Assembly: GCA_903913285.1 (NCBI GenBank)
Contig: CAIWKO010000060.1
Location: 62,001 to 126,000 of the forward strand
Reading direction: 5' to 3'
Length of the DNA stretch: 64,000 bases
From: an uncultured Bacteroidales bacterium
GTDB taxonomy: Bacteria; Bacteroidota; Bacteroidia; Bacteroidales; CAIWKO01
The translations under genes were made by a program, and so were the position numbers. Below the pieces are notes generated by a model. It saw only the letters and a list, made by a program, of their open reading frames with translations, was not told the DNA's origin and searched no databases. Positions 29,439 to 39,082 of the stretch are shown here, one piece after another (within the stretch, counting starts at the first letter, position 1; the number at the start of each line of letters is the position of its first letter).

Positions 29439-30017
29439 TTGATTATGAAAACAAAGAAAACTATGTCGAAGGAACACGAAGAAAAGAAACATGCAGAAAG
29501 CAAAGCCGAAGGAAAAGAAGAAGTGACTTCAACAGATGATTTCCCATGCGACGGCACTGAAAAAGACGAATTGATCCTGATACAAAAAGCCAAGATCGAC
29601 GAACTCAATGACAAATATTTACGCTTATATGCCGAGTTCGACAACTATCGCAAACGAACGATAAAAGAGCGTTTAGAAATGAGCAAAACTGCCGCAGCCG
29701 ATGTTATTTCATCCATGCTTCCGGTTTTGGATGATTTGGAACGCGCCATTAATGCCATGCCCGATGAGGAAGCTAACAAAGCTCTGAAAGAAGGCATTGT
29801 ACTGATCTACAACAAATACAAATCCATTTTAACAAAAAACGGACTGGAAGAGATTAAGTCAATTGGCGAAGTGTTCAATACAGATATCCATGAGGCTATT
29901 GCAAATGTACCTGCAGAAAATGAAAAGATGAAAGGCAGAATCATTGATCAGGTTGAAAAAGGATATTACCTGAACGGAACTATGCTCCGTTTTGCTAAAG
30001 TGGTTGTAGCTAATTAA
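29439..30017 (+). CDS. grpE: Nucleotide exchange factor GrpE
   Basis: LRLYAEFDNYRKRTIKERLEM; C-terminal HEAIANVPAENEKMKGRIIDQVEKGYYLNGTMLRFAKVVVAN. Confidence 0.95.
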   Translation: MIMKTKKTMSKEHEEKKHAESKAEGKEEVTSTDDFPCDGTEKDELILIQKAKIDELNDKYLRLYAEFDNYRKRTIKERLEMSKTAAADVISSMLPVLDDLERAINAMPDEEANKALKEGIVLIYNKYKSILTKNGLEEIKSIGEVFNTDIHEAIANVPAENEKMKGRIIDQVEKGYYLNGTMLRFAKVVVAN

Positions 30018-30106
30018 AGTCCAAATTTGGTAGACTCCAAATACTTGTTGATCAAAAATACCCGATAAGAAATATAATTAAATTGTAATACCAGATACCA
30101 AAATAG

Positions 30107-31252
30107 ATGACCAAACGTGACTACTACGAAATACTTGGAGTTTCGAAAAATGCAGAAGATTCTGAGATCAAAAAAGCCTATCGGCAGTTAGCCTTAAAAT
30201 ACCATCCCGATAAAAACCCGGACGATAGTGCAGCTGAAGAAAAATTTAAAGAAGCTGCCGAAGCTTATGATGTATTGAGTAACCCTGAAAAAAAGAGTCG
30301 TTATGACCGTTACGGTCATCAGGGACTTGGAAATTCTTCAGGATTTGGCGGAGGCGGTATGAGCATGGATGATATTTTCAGCCATTTTGGCGATATCTTC
30401 GGAGGGGCATTCGGAAATTTTGGCGGATTCGGCGGAGGACAATCGCAACGCAGGAAAGTAAATTACGGTAGCAACTTACGTGTTAAAATAAAAATGACAC
30501 TGGAAGAGATTTCTGCAGGAGTAGAAAAAAAGATCAATGTCAATAAAAATGTTAGCTGTAAAGAATGCAGCGGAACAGGTGCAAAGAACGGAAGCTCGTT
30601 CAAAACATGTTCAACCTGCGGAGGACGCGGACAGGTGAGCCGTGTTACCAATACATTCCTCGGCCAGATGCAGACAACCTCTGCTTGCCCTACATGCGGC
30701 GGCGAAGGTCAATCCATCACTGAAAAATGCACTTCGTGTTTCGGCAACGGCATTGTAAAAGGCGATGAAGTGATCAGTATAAAAATTCCCGCAGGAGTTG
30801 CTGATGGCATGCAGCTTTCGCTTAGCGGAAAAGGAAATGCAGCAGCACGCGGCGGGCAACCCGGCGATCTGATCGTACTGATTGAAGAAATGGAACACGC
30901 CGAGCTGATTCGCGATGGAAATAATTTATTGTATACCCAATATATCAGCTTCCCCGATGCAGTAATGGGAACTTCGGTTGAAATACCCACCCTGGAAGGA
31001 AAAGCACGAGTAAAGATTGAAGCAGGTACACAATCGGGCAAAATTCTTAAACTAAAAAACAAAGGATTACCTTCACTGAATTCATACGGGCGCGGCGATC
31101 TGTTGATAGGTATCAACGTCTGGACACCACAAACCCTCACGAAAGAAGAAAAGCACATCATCACAAACCTGATGACTTCTGAAAACATTAAACCTCATCC
31201 GGGAGCCAAAGACAAGAACTTCTTTGAAAAAATGAGAGAATTTTTCCAATAA
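30107..31252 (+). CDS. dnaJ: Molecular chaperone DnaJ
   Basis: J domain with HPD, G/F region, four CxxCxGxG zinc-finger repeats. Confidence 0.97.
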   Translation: MTKRDYYEILGVSKNAEDSEIKKAYRQLALKYHPDKNPDDSAAEEKFKEAAEAYDVLSNPEKKSRYDRYGHQGLGNSSGFGGGGMSMDDIFSHFGDIFGGAFGNFGGFGGGQSQRRKVNYGSNLRVKIKMTLEEISAGVEKKINVNKNVSCKECSGTGAKNGSSFKTCSTCGGRGQVSRVTNTFLGQMQTTSACPTCGGEGQSITEKCTSCFGNGIVKGDEVISIKIPAGVADGMQLSLSGKGNAAARGGQPGDLIVLIEEMEHAELIRDGNNLLYTQYISFPDAVMGTSVEIPTLEGKARVKIEAGTQSGKILKLKNKGLPSLNSYGRGDLLIGINVWTPQTLTKEEKHIITNLMTSENIKPHPGAKDKNFFEKMREFFQ

Positions 31253-31263
31253 TCAACACAAAA

Positions 31264-32220
31264 ATGAATCTATTAGAAACCAGGAACATCACCAAACGAT
31301 ACGCGAATCATCTTGCCTTAAACAACGTTTCCATCAGTGTTCCTCCCCAAAGTATTTATGGTTTGCTGGGCCCGAATGGTGCTGGAAAGACCACCCTCAT
31401 CCGCATCATCAATATGATAACCTCCCACGACGAAGGCGAGATATTTTTGAACGGAGAAAAACTTCTTCAGAATCATATCGAACAGATCGGATATCTGCCC
31501 GAAGAAAGAGGCTTGTACAAAAAGATGAAAGTTGGCGAACAGGCTTTGTATTTTGCACAATTGAAAGGCTTATCGAGAACAGATGCCCTTAAAAAACTTA
31601 AATTCTGGTTCGAAAAGTTTGAGATCGCAGCATGGTGGAACCGCAAGGTTGAAGAACTTTCGAAAGGCATGCAGCAAAAAGTTCAGTTTATTGTTACTGT
31701 GCTGCACGAACCCAAATTGTTGATTTTCGACGAACCGTTCAGCGGATTCGACCCCATTAACGCCAACATTATAAAAGACGAAATATTCCGCCTCAGAGAG
31801 AACGGAGCTACCATTATCTTTTCCACCCACAATATGTCGTCGGTTGAAGAACTTTGCGATAATATTGCACTGATAAACAAAGCAAATAAAATCCTGGAAG
31901 GCAAAGTAAAAGAGATCAAGAACACGTATAAGAACAATGTGTATCACGTTGAACTCGCAGGATACAACCAGATACTGAAAGAACATCTTAACCACGATTA
32001 TCTGATTGAAGAAGAAATTCATGATGATGAACTGCTGAAAGCAAAGATCAGAATATTGAATAGCAGTTCAACCAACGATATGATTCAAACTCTTATGAAA
32101 TTTGGGAATATTCATGCCATTCAGGAAATCATCCCTACCATGAATGACATTTTTATCGCGAAGGTTAACAATGATTCCATTCATCTCAACACCTCTTCAA
32201 ATTCAAATTTAACAGAATAA
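31264..32220 (+). CDS. ABC transporter ATP-binding protein (NatA-like)
   Basis: GPNGAGKTTLIRIINM; LSKGMQQKVQFIVTVLHEPKLLIFDEPFSGFDP. Confidence 0.92.
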   Translation: MNLLETRNITKRYANHLALNNVSISVPPQSIYGLLGPNGAGKTTLIRIINMITSHDEGEIFLNGEKLLQNHIEQIGYLPEERGLYKKMKVGEQALYFAQLKGLSRTDALKKLKFWFEKFEIAAWWNRKVEELSKGMQQKVQFIVTVLHEPKLLIFDEPFSGFDPINANIIKDEIFRLRENGATIIFSTHNMSSVEELCDNIALINKANKILEGKVKEIKNTYKNNVYHVELAGYNQILKEHLNHDYLIEEEIHDDELLKAKIRILNSSSTNDMIQTLMKFGNIHAIQEIIPTMNDIFIAKVNNDSIHLNTSSNSNLTE

Positions 32221-32226
32221 GCCGTT

Positions 32227-33567
32227 ATGAAAAAGACGCTCATCATAATCAAACGCGAATATTTATCCAGAGTTAAAAAAAGATCGTTCATCATCATGAC
32301 CATTTTGGGGCCAATACTCATGGCCTCTTTGATGATCGTTCCGTTCTTTATTTCCAAGTGGGGTGAAGAAGTTAAAAAGGTGGATGTAGTGGACGAAACA
32401 GGCATCTATTACGGACATCTTGCCAGCAACAAATCCGTTCAGTTCAACTATGTGATGTCGGATATTAATACCGCCAAAGCCGACCTGTTAAAATCAGACA
32501 GCTACTGCCTGTTATATATTCCAAAGCCATCGCTTACCAAACCGAACTATGCTTTGCTTTTCTATTCGAGCAAACAACCGGGCATAAGCGTTACAAGCTA
32601 CATTGAAGAGAAAATGGAATACGTGCTCGAGAACAAAACCCTTCACGATCAGTTCGGTTTGGATAAAAAAGACCTCGACGCAGCTAAAACCAATATCAAC
32701 CTGCAAATGGAGAACGTTCAAACCGGCGAAAATTCTTCACCCGAGCTCACCACTTTCATTGGTTTGTTTGCAGGTATACTGATCTATTTCTCTATTTTCA
32801 TGTTTGGCTCGCAGGTAATGCGCGGCGTTATTGAAGAAAAAACCAGCCGCATCATAGAAGTGATCGTTTCATCCGTAAAACCTTTTCAGTTGCTGATGGG
32901 AAAGATAATCGGAATAGCATTGGTAGGACTAACGCAATTTCTGTTATGGATAGTTCTCACACTCGGCATTGTAACAGTTTTTCAGGCTTCGGTGGCAACA
33001 TCCGTTTCCAATCCCAAACACGATAAAACCGTTCAACAGGATTTTCCGGTTCAGAAAAACACTTTGTTTCCCGAAAACGCACAACCACAAACGCATAAAA
33101 GCGATGACAGCGATATGATGAATTCTGTCATGAGTTCTGTTTCTCATTACGACTTTGTTGCCATCATATTGATGTTCCTCTTTTTCTTCATCTTCGGTTA
33201 TTTATTATACGGAGCCTTGTTTGCAGCCATCGGTTCGGCTGTCGACAACGAAGCTGATACTCAGCAGTTCATGTTGCCGATCACGATTCCACTGATTCTT
33301 GCTTTTGTTATGTCACAATCCATCATCAATAACCCACAGGGTCCGCTGGCATTTTGGTTCTCTATCATACCGCTTACCTCTCCTATTGTGATGATGATAC
33401 GACTTCCATTCGGTGTTCCTGTTTTTGACATGGTGCTTTCGATGGGATTACTGGTACTGGGATTCTTGGGAGCTACCTGGCTGGCAGCAAAGATCTATCG
33501 TACCGGAATATTGATGTACGGCAAAAAGATCAGCTACAAAGAGATCTGGAAATGGCTCAAATACTAG
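32227..33567 (+). CDS. ABC transporter permease (NatB/ABC-2 type)
   Basis: MRGVIEEKTSRIIEVIVSSVKPFQLLMGKIIGIALVGLTQFLLW; multiple TMs. Confidence 0.92.
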   Translation: MKKTLIIIKREYLSRVKKRSFIIMTILGPILMASLMIVPFFISKWGEEVKKVDVVDETGIYYGHLASNKSVQFNYVMSDINTAKADLLKSDSYCLLYIPKPSLTKPNYALLFYSSKQPGISVTSYIEEKMEYVLENKTLHDQFGLDKKDLDAAKTNINLQMENVQTGENSSPELTTFIGLFAGILIYFSIFMFGSQVMRGVIEEKTSRIIEVIVSSVKPFQLLMGKIIGIALVGLTQFLLWIVLTLGIVTVFQASVATSVSNPKHDKTVQQDFPVQKNTLFPENAQPQTHKSDDSDMMNSVMSSVSHYDFVAIILMFLFFFIFGYLLYGALFAAIGSAVDNEADTQQFMLPITIPLILAFVMSQSIINNPQGPLAFWFSIIPLTSPIVMMIRLPFGVPVFDMVLSMGLLVLGFLGATWLAAKIYRTGILMYGKKISYKEIWKWLKY

Positions 33568-33644
33568 GATTTTGGAGTGAGCTTGAGTGAGCCAGAACGC
33601 CTTGAGTGACCTTGAGTTGAAACCCTACTTATTGATAAGAAAAA

Positions 33645-34172
33645 CTACTTTTTAGGTATCCATTCTATTTTGACGTACTTTTTTAGGTCCAATCGTTTAA
33701 CGGGTATCCATATTTCTTCTTCCGAATCGGGACTGTCGTTCTTGTATTTTTTGCCCATCACCTGAAAAAATGGTCGGCTTACTATTTCGTACAACGCATA
33801 TTCATACCACGGTTCGAATATAGCGTCATACTGCTCGCGAAAAGCACTTGCAGGGCCTTTATGTGTGTATACGGCATACCAGTCGCATTCGATGGTCATG
33901 GTTTCCATGCCTTCGGGTATATTATCGAAGCTGCTCACTTCCACTGCTGCCCATTTCTCAAAGGGCATCTCGAACGAGAAAATTTCTTCATCATCCTGAT
34001 AATCGTATATCTGAACACAATAAAGGTCTTCGCCTTTGATGTTACTGATCTTTTTCCGTTCGGGCATAAAGCTTTTCCATAACTCGACGGTTTTGTCGTT
34101 GGCAAAATTCATTTTAAGACGTTTGCCAACCAGCCTGATCTTTCTTGAGAGTCTGACGCGCGGTTCTTCCAT
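33645..34172 (-). CDS. GyrI-like/AraC effector-binding domain protein
   Basis: ECDWYAVYTHKGPASAFREQYDAIFEPWYEYALYEIVSRPFFQVMG...EEEIWIPVK. Confidence 0.75.
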   Translation of the reverse strand: MEEPRVRLSRKIRLVGKRLKMNFANDKTVELWKSFMPERKKISNIKGEDLYCVQIYDYQDDEEIFSFEMPFEKWAAVEVSSFDNIPEGMETMTIECDWYAVYTHKGPASAFREQYDAIFEPWYEYALYEIVSRPFFQVMGKKYKNDSPDSEEEIWIPVKRLDLKKYVKIEWIPKK

Positions 34173-34319
34173 GGATTAGGGTTTATTAGTTATAAAATAA
34201 TTTTCGAACTTTACATCACCAAAGTTATGATTTTTTTATTTTACTTTTTTAAAACTTGATTTATTTCATAAATGAATTAAATTTTTGTTGAATAATTAGT
34301 AATCTGCTTTTTTTTAATT

Positions 34320-34327
34320 TATCTTTG
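34320..34327 (+). promoter_or_regulatory. -7 box TATCTTTG upstream of first collagen-like gene
   Basis: TATCTTTGTTCAAACAT; the same TATCTTTGTTCAAACAT context recurs at 35002. Confidence 0.55.
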
Positions 34328-34361
34328 TTCAAACATATTATTAATTAAAAAACCAAAATCA

Positions 34362-34886
34362 ATGAAAACATTAAAACTTTTAGCAATGATTATGATTACC
34401 GGTATTGTTGCTGTTTCGTGCAAAAAAGAAGGCCCCGCCGGACCACAAGGAGCGGCCGGTACAAATGGGACTAATGGTACTAATGGTAATGCTAATGTAA
34501 CCGTATATGGCTATGGCACCGATACGCTTAAAGCTAGTAATAACTATGCTGCAAATTACTATCCTGCCGGATTAACCAGTGGTTTGGTCGATTCAAGCAT
34601 AATAGTAACATATTATAGCGCTTATCCAGGAGAATGGAATATGGCAAACGGCTATGGCCCAAGTGGACAATATGCCACCATTCAATATACATATGGAGGC
34701 TCTACACCTGCTTTAGTTTCTGTTTATCTTAGAAATGTCGACGGCACAGGTTATACAGGAGTTGATGTTATCTGGGATTCTGTCAGGATATTTGTAGTTC
34801 CGGCAAACATCTATAAAATTGCCAAACACGATAAGCTCAATTATAATAATTATAAAGCCGTGAATGATTATTTTAAAGCCAAATAA
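34362..34886 (+). CDS. Collagen-like lipoprotein 1
   Basis: Lipobox TGIVAVSCKK followed by EGPAGPQGAAGTNGTNGTNGNANVTVYG (Gly-X-Y repeats). Confidence 0.85.
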   Translation: MKTLKLLAMIMITGIVAVSCKKEGPAGPQGAAGTNGTNGTNGNANVTVYGYGTDTLKASNNYAANYYPAGLTSGLVDSSIIVTYYSAYPGEWNMANGYGPSGQYATIQYTYGGSTPALVSVYLRNVDGTGYTGVDVIWDSVRIFVVPANIYKIAKHDKLNYNNYKAVNDYFKAK

Positions 34887-34916
34887 ATTATAATTAAATT
34901 AGCATTTAAAGAAGCA

Positions 34917-34954
34917 TTTTGAAAGTGATTGTTAAATAACAATCACTTTCAAAA
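34917..34954 (+). terminator. Rho-independent terminator
   Basis: TTTTGAAAGTGATTGTTA-AA-TAACAATCACTTTCAAAA followed by TCTTTTTATT. Confidence 0.8.
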
Positions 34955-35001
34955 TCTTTTTATTTCCCGAATGCAAATCATAATTTTTTGTTTATTAATT
35001 T

Positions 35002-35009
35002 TATCTTTG
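35002..35009 (+). promoter_or_regulatory. -7 box TATCTTTG upstream of second collagen-like gene
   Basis: TATCTTTGTTCAAACATTTATTAATTAAAACC, near copy of the 34320 context. Confidence 0.55.
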
Positions 35010-35041
35010 TTCAAACATTTATTAATTAAAACCCAAAATTT

Positions 35042-35566
35042 ATGAAAACATTAAAACTTCTGGCAATGATACTGATTATCGGAATTGTTGCTGTTTCGTG
35101 TAAAAAAGAAACCGGCCCCACAGGACCACAAGGACCTTCCGGAACTAATGGTACTAATGGCACCAATGGAAATGCTAATGTCACCGTTTACGGCTTTAGT
35201 TCAATAACACTTAATTCCGGTAATGGCTATTACGGATATTTTTACCCGGCCGGATTAACCAGTGGGATGATCGACTCCAGCACCGTAGTTTCCTACTACC
35301 AGGTTGGGGCAAATGAATGGAACATGGCAAACGGTCTCGGACCGGCAGCCAATTACGCTACAATTCAGTACACCTATGGCGGTGGGACTCCTTTTGTCAG
35401 TATTTATCTCAGAAATGCAGACGGAACGGCCTATACAGGAAGCGATGTCACCTGGGATTCTATTAGGATATTCGTTGTTCCTGCAAACATTTATAAAATT
35501 GCAAATCGCAATAATCTCGATTATAAAAATTATAAAGCCGTGAACAATTATTTTAAAACCAAATAA
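35042..35566 (+). CDS. Collagen-like lipoprotein 2 (paralogue of 34362-34886)
   Basis: CKKETGPTGPQGPSGTNGTNGTNGNANVTVYGF; closely similar throughout to the previous gene. Confidence 0.85.
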   Translation: MKTLKLLAMILIIGIVAVSCKKETGPTGPQGPSGTNGTNGTNGNANVTVYGFSSITLNSGNGYYGYFYPAGLTSGMIDSSTVVSYYQVGANEWNMANGLGPAANYATIQYTYGGGTPFVSIYLRNADGTAYTGSDVTWDSIRIFVVPANIYKIANRNNLDYKNYKAVNNYFKTK

Positions 35567-35621
35567 ATTATTATTATATCATCATTAAAAGAGTCTTTTT
35601 ATCAATTAAAAACCAAAATTT

Positions 35622-36185
35622 ATGAGAACATTTAAATTATTAGCGATGATTCTTTTAATAGGAATCATAGCTGTTTCGTGTAAAAAAGAAACCGGTCCTG
35701 CAGGTGCAACGGGAGCAACGGGAGCAACAGGCACAGCCAATGTCATCTATTCACCCTGGACAGGTTTTGATGCAGCATTATGGAAACCTACTATTAATGA
35801 ATATGGACGAACTATCAGATTTTATCCAGCCGTTGCTAATGACCTAACCCAAAATATTATTGATCAAGGTACGGTAATGGTTTATGCTAAATTTGTAGGA
35901 ATTCCGACCCCAATGGCCTTACCAATAACAGTATATGACGTGGGAAATAAATACATAGGATTCCGATTAGAACCAGATACAATTAACATAGCCTACTACG
36001 ATCTGGATGACACCAATGATCCCGGAACTTTTTCAGGAACAGCCTCAGAAAATGCATATAGATATATAATAATACCCGGTGGAACTCCTTCAAAAAGTCC
36101 GGCTAAAAATTCAGAAATATCTTCGGAACAATTAAAAGCGATGTCATACAAACAAGTATGCAGTCATTTTAATATTCCTGAATAA
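35622..36185 (+). CDS. Collagen-like lipoprotein 3 (divergent C-terminal domain)
   Basis: Same signal peptide, CKKETGPAGATGATGATGTANVIY, then unrelated C-terminus. Confidence 0.8.
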   Translation: MRTFKLLAMILLIGIIAVSCKKETGPAGATGATGATGTANVIYSPWTGFDAALWKPTINEYGRTIRFYPAVANDLTQNIIDQGTVMVYAKFVGIPTPMALPITVYDVGNKYIGFRLEPDTINIAYYDLDDTNDPGTFSGTASENAYRYIIIPGGTPSKSPAKNSEISSEQLKAMSYKQVCSHFNIPE

Positions 36186-36204
36186 ATAGCTCCTTTACAA
36201 CATT

Positions 36205-36237
36205 AAAAGCCTGTTGATGATCTCAACAGGCTTTTTT
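36205..36237 (+). terminator. Rho-independent terminator
   Basis: AAAAGCCTGTTGA-TGATC-TCAACAGGCTTTTTT. Confidence 0.85.
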
Positions 36238-36251
36238 AGTATTATACTTTA

Positions 36252-36671
36252 TCAATCACCTTTCTCCAACTCCCTTATCTTAGCTTTTACACTCTCAGGC
36301 AATATCAGTTTGGTGTTTTTATCAAAATCATACAAAACCAAGACATCCTGTGCTTCGGCTATGGTTTCGTTCTTATGGTTGACGATCAAATGCTGCATCA
36401 CAAAACTAGTGCTTTTGATGTCAGCTACTTTGCTATAGATCGTAAGCTGTCCGGGATAGAACAATGGTTTGCGAAACTGACATGCCGAAGAGGCCAAAAT
36501 AGGTCCTGTTCTGATTTCGGCAGGTATAGGCATCAGGCCTATCAATTCCAGATAATTTACACGTGCGGCCTGCACATATTTCATAATCGAGATATTGTTC
36601 ACATGCCCGAACAGATCCATTTCGCTCCAGTCGATCCGGAGTTCGAGTTTTACTTTTGATTGTAGTTGCAT
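36252..36671 (-). CDS. Acyl-CoA thioesterase, 4HBT hotdog fold
   Basis: LRIDWSEMDLFGHVNNISIMKYVQAARVNYLELIG. Confidence 0.85.
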   Translation of the reverse strand: MQLQSKVKLELRIDWSEMDLFGHVNNISIMKYVQAARVNYLELIGLMPIPAEIRTGPILASSACQFRKPLFYPGQLTIYSKVADIKSTSFVMQHLIVNHKNETIAEAQDVLVLYDFDKNTKLILPESVKAKIRELEKGD

Positions 36672-36704
36672 CCTTCCAGCCTTATGTTATTGGTATATAT
36701 TAGT

Positions 36705-37253
36705 TTATTTCTCTATAATCCCTTCCAATAAATTCTCAATAACAAGCTTGTCACCTTTATTACTTTTACCGAAAACCAAAAACAAATCATATTTCTGCCT
36801 TGGTTCGAATACAAAATAGTGATCCTCCGTAATAAAGTCGTAATAGTCATAAATGGGTTCGTCAGAATTCATGAACCTTTGTTTTCGCAAGAATGCTATG
36901 GGGTGAATTGTATCCTTATCCACACTATTAATAAGACTTATATTCTTAAAATTACCTTTCAGGTGCAATTCTGTTGACTTATTGCTTTGAAATGTCACCC
37001 ACACTCCGGTAATATTTTTACTCGTATCTATTTGACGACATGATATCGGGCGCATCGACACCGATGCAAAATAGATCACATCAGGTAATTTAATAGAGTC
37101 GGGTAATTGGCAAAAACTAAAAGGGTTCCATAGCCGACATTTTATCGTCGGATCTGTTTGTGCAAAAACCGATATCGTAATATTGAACACTACGAAGAAA
37201 TAAAAGATCTTTTTCATAAAATCCTTTTCTGTTTGGATTCTTCTATATAGCAT
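36705..37253 (-). CDS. Hypothetical secreted protein
   Basis: Signal peptide MKKIFYFFVVFNITISVFAQ (start probably internal, near 37217). Confidence 0.65.
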   Translation of the reverse strand: MLYRRIQTEKDFMKKIFYFFVVFNITISVFAQTDPTIKCRLWNPFSFCQLPDSIKLPDVIYFASVSMRPISCRQIDTSKNITGVWVTFQSNKSTELHLKGNFKNISLINSVDKDTIHPIAFLRKQRFMNSDEPIYDYYDFITEDHYFVFEPRQKYDLFLVFGKSNKGDKLVIENLLEGIIEK

Positions 37254-37334
37254 GCAGTCTTGCTGCCTGCTCTCAAAGTTAATACTTTTTATAGGTCTAT
37301 ATAAGAACTAATTGCTTGCTATGGGTTTCCCATT

Positions 37335-38372
37335 TTAATAGTCAATATTATAATAATCTTTCAGGTATTTTTTCGAAGTTGCATCGCCCAAATCGGCTGC
37401 TTTTTTCCAATCAGCTATACATAAATCCTTTTTTTTCTGTATCCAATATACGCTTCCCCGGTTGTTGTATGCAATTGCATATTTTGGATCGATGCTTATT
37501 GCTTTCGTAAAATCAGCAATTGCCAGATCATATTTCTCAAGCTTGCGATAACAGAGCCCAATAGAAACATATACGTCTGCTTGCTGCGATTTTATTTTCA
37601 ACGAAGCATTATAATCGTTCATGGCAAGGTCGTAATTTTGCTGGTGATAATAAACAAGTCCTCGGTTATAATAAGCATCTGAATTATCAGGGTTTATTTT
37701 TAACGATGCGGTATAATCTTCAATGGCATGATTATTATCATTTAGCTTATAATAAGCCAGACCTCTGTTGTAAAATGCATCTGTATAATTCGGGTCGAGC
37801 TTTATGGCAAGAGTATAATCGGCTATGGCAGTTTGATATTCACCTTTGTAATAATTTGCTAAACCCCTGCTGTAATAGGCATCTGTGTATTGAGGATTTA
37901 TTCTTATGGCCTTATTATAATCGGCTATTGCAGTTTCGTAATCACCTTTTTTACGGTAGCAAAGCCCGCAGTTATAAATTGCTTGAGCATCTCCGGGATT
38001 TAAAATCAGAGCCGTATTAAAATCAGCTATTGCAGTAGAATAGCTTTCCTGATAATAATATGCCAGCCCTCGATTAAAATAAGCATCCTCATATTTAGGG
38101 TTTATCTTTATAGCATCGGTATAATCTTTTATAGCCGATTCATAATTAGCAAGCTTGAAATAGGCCAGACCTCTATTGTATAAAGTATTTTCATCCTTCG
38201 GATCACTCAAAAGCACCTTATTATATTGTTCAATAGCCGATTTATAATTACCATCTTTATAATAGGCAAGCCCTTGTTTGAACGCTGTGCTTATATCCTG
38301 CGAATAACCGTTTTGCACAAAAGCACTTAGAATAAAAATGCTGAAGCTTAAAAGACATAATTTTCTTTTCAT
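37335..38372 (-). CDS. Secreted tetratricopeptide repeat protein
   Basis: Signal peptide then ~9 TPR units of type (D/N)A(Y/F)YNRGLAYYKLxxYxxAIxDYxxAIKINP. Confidence 0.92.
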   Translation of the reverse strand: MKRKLCLLSFSIFILSAFVQNGYSQDISTAFKQGLAYYKDGNYKSAIEQYNKVLLSDPKDENTLYNRGLAYFKLANYESAIKDYTDAIKINPKYEDAYFNRGLAYYYQESYSTAIADFNTALILNPGDAQAIYNCGLCYRKKGDYETAIADYNKAIRINPQYTDAYYSRGLANYYKGEYQTAIADYTLAIKLDPNYTDAFYNRGLAYYKLNDNNHAIEDYTASLKINPDNSDAYYNRGLVYYHQQNYDLAMNDYNASLKIKSQQADVYVSIGLCYRKLEKYDLAIADFTKAISIDPKYAIAYNNRGSVYWIQKKKDLCIADWKKAADLGDATSKKYLKDYYNIDY

Positions 38373-38507
38373 TGTTTTTTTAATTTAATAGTGAAGTAAT
38401 TAATACGAATGGATACTACCATTCTACCTCTTTGTAGCGAGTTTTCAAAGATACTACTTTTATTTTAGGTGGTTTTTACTCGAAGCAAGGTGATGCTATG
38501 CATAATA

Positions 38508-39077
38508 TTACTTCTCAATATATTCTACAATAAAATTTTTATCCGGCATAAAGTTCTTTTTGCTCCAGTAAAAAACCCTCATGGTATTTAGTTGCTTTAT
38601 ACTGTCGGGAGTATACGAAATTGAAATGATATTCAGGTTTTTGGGAGTTATTAACTTATAACAGGAATTTTCGAACGGAATTCCCCATTTCTGCGTGGTG
38701 AGCAATATATATTCTGCCTTATTTTTTAATAGTTTTTGCCTGTACGATATTTTGTATTTCCCAACTCCATATGCATCGATATCAACTTTAAAATAGAAAC
38801 CTTTCTCCGTTTTACTTATAATAATGTCTTTCGATTTTACATTACAATCGGTAGCACAAATTGAATCAACGTCACCATAAAGACTATCCAGAGGAAAAGG
38901 ATAAAACAATAGTTGCTGTATTTCTTTATTACCGTTATTGCAAAAGTTATAGATACCATCTACACGAAAATAACCGTTCTTTATTTCAAAGGTCAGGTCC
39001 TCGCGATAAAATTGTAGATTTTGAGGAAAAAGGTTTGGAGTCAAAAAGAGAGAGCAAAATACTATGAATGCCTTCAT
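38508..39077 (-). CDS. Hypothetical secreted protein
   Basis: Intact ORF with N-terminal signal MKAFIVFCSLFLTPNLFPQ. Confidence 0.65.
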   Translation of the reverse strand: MKAFIVFCSLFLTPNLFPQNLQFYREDLTFEIKNGYFRVDGIYNFCNNGNKEIQQLLFYPFPLDSLYGDVDSICATDCNVKSKDIIISKTEKGFYFKVDIDAYGVGKYKISYRQKLLKNKAEYILLTTQKWGIPFENSCYKLITPKNLNIISISYTPDSIKQLNTMRVFYWSKKNFMPDKNFIVEYIEK

Positions 39078-39082
39078 AATTA

